Positions 59,358 to 64,000 of a stretch of DNA of 64,000 nt are shown here, in pieces. The notes beneath the pieces are model-generated. The model was not told the DNA's origin. It saw nothing but the letters and a program-made list of their open reading frames with translations, and ran no database searches. The translations under genes were made by a program, and so were the position numbers. Numbering within the stretch: the first letter of the stretch is position 1; every line of letters starts with the position of its first letter. Source of the stretch: Ampelocalamus luodianensis (Eukaryota; Streptophyta; Magnoliopsida; Poales; Poaceae). The stretch covers positions 31,068,342-31,132,341 of the forward strand of contig CM070619.1 of the NCBI GenBank assembly GCA_036346255.1, read 5' to 3'.

Positions 59358-59505
59358 CCGACTCGTCGGGTCACATCACTGTACAAAAGCTGACTCGTCG
59401 GGTCAATGACTGCGCAAAAGCTGACCCGTCGGGTCACATCACTGCGCAAAAGCTGACTCGTCGGGTCACATCACTGCGCAAAAGGTGACTCATCATGTCA
59501 CGTCG
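59358..59505. repeat. Tandem array 1: 4-5 copies of a 32-33-bp unit with an internal palindrome
   Basis: The unit is ctgactcgtcgggtcacatc followed by actgcgcaaaag. One copy contains the exact palindrome TGACCCGTCGGGTCA (59422-59436). The array sits about 110 bp upstream of the GRF gene's TATA box and shares the tgcgcaaa(a)gctg motif with array 2. Confidence 0.8.
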
Positions 59506-59723
59506 TTTGCACGGAACCAGAAGTACATTAGAATCCGAAGACAGAGGCACATTACACGTGGTCACATTGCATGCTAGTTCGGCTAATTGCTTGAGTCATC
59601 CTTGCTACTACTACGGTACAGTGCGACACAAGCATCCGGACTATGTAAGTATACATACATGCCTTTAGGGGATAGTAAAAAACATGGTGGGTAGGACGAA
59701 GGACTACTACGGAATGGCCCGAC
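59506..59723. other. Spacer between array 1 and the coiled-coil gene
   Basis: No gene is visible. It holds the 3' flank of the minus-strand gene ending at 59724 and the distal upstream region of the GRF gene. Confidence 0.5.
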
Positions 59724-60201
59724 CTACTGCGAGGATCGGGGCCATTTTCCCTTCCTTGTGACCTCGGCGTTGAACTCCTCGCTGGCCTCTTTGGCCTTGG
59801 CTGCTATTTCCCTCTTTTTCTCGCGCTCCCTCTCGCGAGCCTCGCACTGCCTGCGATCGCACGCCTCGAGATGAGCTTTTGTCTCCCGACGTATACGCTC
59901 GTTTTGCTCGTCGTTGCGTCGCTCGTCCTCCCGGATCTCGCGGGCCCTTTTGACATCCCACTCCTCGAAGTCGAGATTCCACTGGTCATGTGGGTGGATC
60001 TCGTGGTCGATCCACTTGCGGTAGCCACATAACAGATCCGGGGACTACGGGTAGATGGGAGAGGTTGTTAGTGCATACTTCGAAAGAGAAAGGGTATAAG
60101 AACATACTGTAACTGGACCTTACCGGCTGTCGATAGCTGCGTGTGTCCCAACGGCGGTCGGGATAGTCACAGGAGTAGTTCGCACAACCCGAGTAACGCA
60201 T
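59724..60201 (-). CDS. Two-exon gene for a 132-residue charged coiled-coil protein
   Basis: Exon 1 is 60201-60124 (26 codons: MRYSGCANYSCDYPDRRWDT...) and exon 2 is 60044-59724 (106 codons and TAG). The intron (60123-60045) begins GTAAGG, ends CCCGTAG and preserves phase. The N-terminal part has Cys residues and a C-x-Y-x-K-W-I-D phrase (LLCGYRKWIDHEIHPHDQW) like the end of GRF-type fingers. The rest (about residues 55-120) is a long Arg/Glu/Lys-rich helix (REIREDERRNDEQNERIRRE), probably a coiled coil, ending WPRSSQ. I do not recognise the family. The whole frame is free of stops and has clean splice sites, unlike the neighbouring transposase. The start codon lies exactly at the edge of array 2, and the upstream frame stays open there, so a longer N-terminus is possible. 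Confidence 0.65.
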
Positions 60202-60562
60202 GCGCAAAGCTGCGCAAAGCTGGCCCGTGTGGTCTTATCGCTGTGCAAAGCTGCGCAAAGCTGGCCCGTGTGGTCTTATTGCTGTGCAAAGCGGCCCGTG
60301 TGGTCTTATCGCTGCGCAAAGCTGGCTCGTGTGGTCTTGTCACTGCGCAAAGCTGGCCCGTGTGGTCTTATCGCTGTGCAAAGCTGCGCAAAGCTGGCCG
60401 GTGTGGTCTTGTCGCTGCGCAAAGCTGCGCAAAGCTGAGCCATGTGGTCTTGTCGCTGCGCAAAGCTGCGTAAAGCTGGCCCGTGTGGTCTTGCCGCTGC
60501 GCAAAGCTGAGCCATGTGGTCTTGTCGGTGCGCAAAGCTGCCCCGTGTGGTCTTATCGTTGC
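60200..60562. repeat. Tandem array 2: ten copies of a 31/41-bp unit in a divergent promoter
   Basis: Ten units carry the phrase (g/a)tgtggtctt. The basic unit is ggcccgtgtggtcttatcgc plus tgcgcaaagct (31 bp), and some units have an extra 10-bp gcgcaaagct. The array fills the space between the start of the coiled-coil gene (60201, minus strand) and the TATA box of the transposase gene (60579, plus strand). Open frames running through it (for example 60200-60649) are repeat-encoded and not a protein. Confidence 0.85.
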
Positions 60563-60578
60563 GTCTCCCGTGCTCAGC

Positions 60579-60586
60579 TATATAAA
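60579..60586 (+). promoter_or_regulatory. TATA box of the transposase gene
   Basis: TATATAAA lies 192 bp upstream of the ATG at 60778 and directly after array 2. Transcription would begin near 60615. Confidence 0.65.
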
Positions 60587-60777
60587 CGCATGGACACACA
60601 TCCGGTCGATCATTCCCCTCTTTCTGAGGTGCCTCCCTGTCCCGTGTAGTCAAATTTTTATTTGTCCGTTGTTCGCACTATCTGCGAAAGTCGTCGTAAC
60701 GGTAAGCTTATTTCAGCAACACGCGCACGGTTTTTACGGTGTGTTTTTGATCAAATATTGTCTTATTTTCGTCAGAA

Positions 60778-63402
60778 ATGGAGACGTTGTACGTGTTCCA
60801 CGGAAATGTGCGTTCCGGTCCAGACGGAGTGGATTTGTGCAACTGCCAACGTGCCTTGCTTAACATTCCCAACCTGGCACACGTCGATTTCCTCGAGCTA
60901 CGACGCTGCATTCAGCAGTTGTTCGATGGGCACGTCGCTAGGAATAAGATAGTAATAGAGGCGATCACCGCGAACACGGTCGTTCCACACGGGCACATTG
61001 TCTGGGGCATGGCAAAGGTCACCAGCAGTGCCATGTGGGCACATCACATGGAGATTGTAAGCAATCCTCACGCTCCGATCTATCGACGACCCATGGTGTA
61101 TGTCTATTTTGTTTATCCAGGTCAATCCTTTGGTGGGGGCGCCGTTGAAGGAGGCGGCGACGCTCTTCTCCCCCTCTTCGGTTTGTTGACGACGGGAGAG
61201 ATGTCGAGTGCTCCAGTAGATCAAGATTCGGGTAGTTTCGAACCGAATGAAGGTGTCGACCAATGGGGCGGTGCTCGTGTTGATTGTCACGAGATTACTA
61301 ATGGCATGTCCGATGGCACTGCCACCGAAGATGAGGCAAATTTTGACTCACAATCCAGCGAGGATGAAGGCGACGAAGCGGGTGGGATCGTCGGTGGCAT
61401 TGTTTCGACCGACACGGACTATGTTCCAAGTCGGTTGGATTGCCAAGTGGCCTCTTCCCTTGTTCTGTCCCACGAGCACGAGTCTTCGTGGGCCTTCGAT
61501 GCGGACACCCTACTTGTGGGCCAACAGTTCCCACACAAGGCTGCCGCCAGGTAAGCTATTGTGAGTTTCGCGGTGAAGACCAGTCGGACTTACCGAGTTT
61601 ACAGGTGAGTTTGGACATTGTTTGTTGTTGCTTTGAACTATGTACGGTAAGTGCCACTAACTAATATATGGTTTCCATTACCTGCAGGTCTAATCCTAAC
61701 ATGTACATAGTTAAGTGCGTGCATAGCTCTTGTCCTGGCAAAGTTCGTGCGCAGAGATTCCCTGGGGCAGGAACGGCCTTCCGCATTACAGTCGTTACAG
61801 GTCACACGTGTGAGCTTCAAGAGCCATTGCAAATGCATCCGAATGTAACCTCTGCATACATCGCGAGCATCGTAAGCCATGTAGTTATCGCCGATTTGAC
61901 CGTTTCGCCCAAGGTCCTCATGGCTCACGTAGCGAATACATTAGGGTATGCCGTTAGGTACAGTAAGGTATGGCGGGCGAAGCGGATTGTCGTTGAAGGG
62001 TTGTACGGTACGTACAAGGAGGCGTACGATCTAGTCCCTAGAATCCTTAAGAAAATTGCGGATGCCAATCCGGGGACATGTGTCAATAGGGAGGACAGGC
62101 CCGACCGGTCGAATAACCCACATTCCCGTATCCTTGATCGAGTCTTTTGGGCATTTGGCCCGGCAGTCCAGGGCTTCTCCCACTACCGTCCCGTCCTGAC
62201 TATGAACGGTACTTTCCTTTGCAGGAAGTACAAGGGCACCATTCTCACCGCTATTGCCGCTGATGGCAACGACCAGTTGCTCCCAGTTGCCTTTGCCATC
62301 ATAGAGAGCGAGAGCACTAACAGTTGGTTGTGGTTCCTAGGGAACACAAAGCAACATGTTGTAAGGGACCGACCGAATGTGTGCGTCATAACCGACCGTC
62401 ATGCTGGGTTGTTGTCCGCGCTGCTCACCATGCAGCACGGTACGAGCCCGCCGTACCAATGGAATGCGCATACGTTGGTGCATGCGGCATTTAGCCGCGA
62501 ACTTCCACACGCGCTTCAAGAGCAAAGATCTCATGAAGAAGTTCAAGAAGCTTTGCCTGCAGAACCAGAAGTGCAAGTTCGATGCCGTGTGGCGGGAGCT
62601 CGAGGTCGAAACCGAGCGTGCTAGTGGAGGTTCAGACCCAGGCGCACCGCAAAGCGAGTTCGCTGAGTGGATACGCTTGCATGCCCCCGACTATGAGAAA
62701 TAGTCCCTTCTTCACGACACCTATGGTGCTCGGTACGGCATCATGACAACCAACATGTCCGAAGTCTACAACGGTGTGTTAAAAGGGGTTCGTGCCCTAC
62801 CCATCACAGCTGTTGTTGAGGAGACATAGAACCGCACGGTCGGTTACTTCGTCAATCGGGCAACAATGGTACTCGGAGGTTACCCTCGCCTACATGGACA
62901 AGAAGATTACCAAGGCCCGATCCCATGTAGCTATCACAATGGATGGCATCAGGAGGAAGTTTGAGGTACGCCTGCGGGACAAGTACGTTCGTGGCCACAT
63001 GAGAGGTGACCGGAAGCACGTCTGCAACATAGGCGATGTGGCAGTTTGCACCTGCAATAAGCCTCAACTCCTGCACAAGCCTTGCTCACACGTATATGCT
63101 GCATGTGCTGTATTTCACCAATCTTGTAACATGTATATGTCAGAGTACTATGACATACGACACCTGTATGATAATTGGAATGGAGAGTTCAACTCCTACG
63201 GCGTCGAAGGCCACTACAGGGACATATGGCATGGAGTAGTTAAGTGGTCACCGAATGAAGCACTGCGACATCCGGTAGTGGCAGCGTCGATCAAGGCGCA
63301 TCGAAGAACGACATGGGCGTGAGCCAACGTGGAGATCGGCCAAGACCAATAAGGTGTAGGCTATGCAAGAGTCATGGGCACTCATTTAGAACCGCCGAAT
63401 AG
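60778..63402 (+). pseudogene. mudrA-like: mudrA-like Mutator transposase, inactivated
   Basis: Exon 1 is 60778-61604; a phase-2 intron (61605-61687, GTGAGT...CTGCAG) leads to exon 2. The N-terminal domain ends VGQQFPHKAAAR, and an in-frame TAA (61552-61554) precedes AIVSFAVKTSRTYRV. Exon 2 has the Mutator DNA-binding part (SNPNMYIVKCVHSSCPGKVR), the catalytic core (FWAFGP, RPVLTMNGTFLCRKYKGT, CVITDRHAGL), then, shifted in frame near 62475, RWCMRHLAANFHTRF and later TTNMSEVYNGVLKG. A SWIM finger (CTCNK...PCSHVYAAC, 63047-63091) and a final CxxC knuckle (63355 onward, last Cys missing) follow. The first catalytic Asp (DGT in relatives) is Asn (62205-62207). Further stops are at 62701 and 62827, with frameshifts near 62475, 62860 and 63310. 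It would have cut and joined transposon ends; it cannot now. Confidence 0.9.
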
Positions 63403-63722
63403 GCCTTCTTCCTCGGCGCCACCACGTATCCGTAAGCTATCCAAAGGTACTAAGTCATGTTGGTTGTAGCGATGGCACTGTTGTAGTGTTTTGCGTTGTA
63501 ACCTGTACTACTTTCTATGTGAAATATCCCAAGTATTAGACCTTTCTGCTTTCTATGTGTATGAAATGTAACAACATGTGCGGAAATTAAAACTTTGGTT
63601 GCATCGAGTATTTCAAACCTTGTGATCATCCATTGCGTTAAGGTGACCCATCCGAAGAATCTCACAATTTGTACAAATTATTTGAATTTTTTTAGAGGGC
63701 AGTCAAATCGTGCTTTCCACAC
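63403..63722. other. 3' flank of the transposase pseudogene
   Basis: No gene is visible. AT-rich sequence here probably held the polyadenylation region. Confidence 0.5.
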
Positions 63723-63815
63723 AGGATGGAAAGAGTTGAGAAGACGCTACACAAATTAGTAAACTTAGTTAGTTTTGCGGTGTTTCTTCTATTGTTTCTT
63801 GTTCTTGCGAAGTAG
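63723..63815 (+). pseudogene. Second copy of the GRF-protein membrane tail
   Basis: 31 codons read RMERVEKTLHKL, then VNLVSFAVFLLLFLVLAK and TAG. This matches the minus-strand tail at 58759-58667 in length and nearly in sequence, so the two form an inverted repeat about 4.96 kb apart. A cacacag before it could be a splice acceptor, but I find no upstream GRF finger exon on the plus strand. It may be a leftover of a duplicated accessory gene within the element. Confidence 0.65.
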
Positions 63816-64000
63816 AGCGTCAGTTCTACTTGGGTTTGTACTCGCACTCCTTATCCATATGCGTCGCGGTCCATGAGAATAAAATTGTTCTTGTTACATA
63901 GACAACGAACTAAACAAGTGCAATCATATTACAAATAAGCAACTGGATTACAAGTTACAACACATAATACACTTCTAATGTTACTACTCCTCGCGCTGAT
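63816..64000. other. Unassigned end of window
   Basis: No gene or repeat is recognised here. It presumably continues the Mutator-like element, whose right terminal repeat was not seen. Confidence 0.4.

Larger units (their letters stand above)
57650..64000. mobile_element. Mutator-like DNA transposon, left end and body; right end outside window
   Basis: A mudrA-like transposase pseudogene (60778-63402, plus strand) defines the class. The left border is placed near 57650, where X3 similarity ends and a TIR-like sequence starts (tttttgcatatttggccctg, two aaaaatagcc motifs at about 57702 and 57731, then a GC-rich patch). Next come an AT-rich stretch (57841-57965), two minus-strand accessory genes, two repeat arrays and the transposase. 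The TIR and the usual 9-bp target duplication cannot be confirmed without the right end. Confidence 0.65.

Noticed and set aside
59358..60562. Regular repeat arrays resembling a CRISPR at first sight
   Set aside because: Units are contiguous without unique spacers, and the context is a plant transposon.
60200..60649. 149-codon and other frames through tandem array 2
   Set aside because: The translation is a periodic read-through of the 31/41-bp repeat (AQSWPVWSYRCAK and similar), explained by the array alone.

Overview
The window is a stretch of large-genome plant DNA made almost entirely of nested transposable elements; I see no ordinary host gene. A flowering plant, probably a grass, is suggested by long Ty3/gypsy LTRs with GC-rich gene-like leaders, initiator tRNA-Met primer sites, an RTE-type LINE and a mudrA-like Mutator element. 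The species cannot be named from the sequence.

Layout. 1-9280: three damaged members (A, B, C) and a fragment of one family of non-coding LTR retrotransposons. Family hallmarks are LTRs of 2.0-2.5 kb that open TGTAATACCC and close GGTGTTACA, a TGGTATCAGAGC primer site, and about 4 kb of internal DNA with no protein. 9289-10116: a broken gypsy gag. 10368-29334: an X-family long LTR (X1) interrupted by a complete family member (E, 12097-20877, target duplication CTAAA), by a 744-bp solo LTR (20935-21678, ATATG) and by member D (21777-29334, 3' LTR truncated). 29335-41286: AT-rich then GC-rich X-like DNA, split by a 5'-truncated LINE with an 18-bp duplication; the LINE is itself split by the complete member F (29904-39073, CTAAT). 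41287-50063: a degenerate gypsy element on the minus strand (gag knuckle, protease, reverse transcriptase, RNase H, integrase), split by a 5.0-kb solo LTR (X2, 44811-49837, GCACA). 50064-57650: an LTR with a TATA box, member B' of the non-coding family, and a third X copy.

57650-64000: the left and central part of a Mutator-like element whose right end lies outside the window. It carries a mudrA-like transposase pseudogene on the plus strand (60778-63402). On the minus strand are two small spliced accessory genes: a GRF-type zinc-finger gene with a downstream membrane-tail remnant (58667-59176), and an intact two-exon, charged coiled-coil gene of 132 residues (59724-60201). Two related tandem-repeat arrays sit directly 5' of these genes. 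This accessory-gene and promoter-array arrangement is the most interesting system here.

How the parts relate. The non-coding LTR elements keep only cis signals (LTRs, primer site, polypurine tract), so they must have moved with proteins from another element. The only gypsy protein genes present are dead. The Mutator transposase is also dead, with the first catalytic Asp replaced by Asn, internal stops and frameshifts, whereas at least one accessory gene looks intact. Differences between paired LTRs cluster at CAG/CTG sites and homopolymers, which suggests patchy consensus error in a methylated region rather than real divergence.
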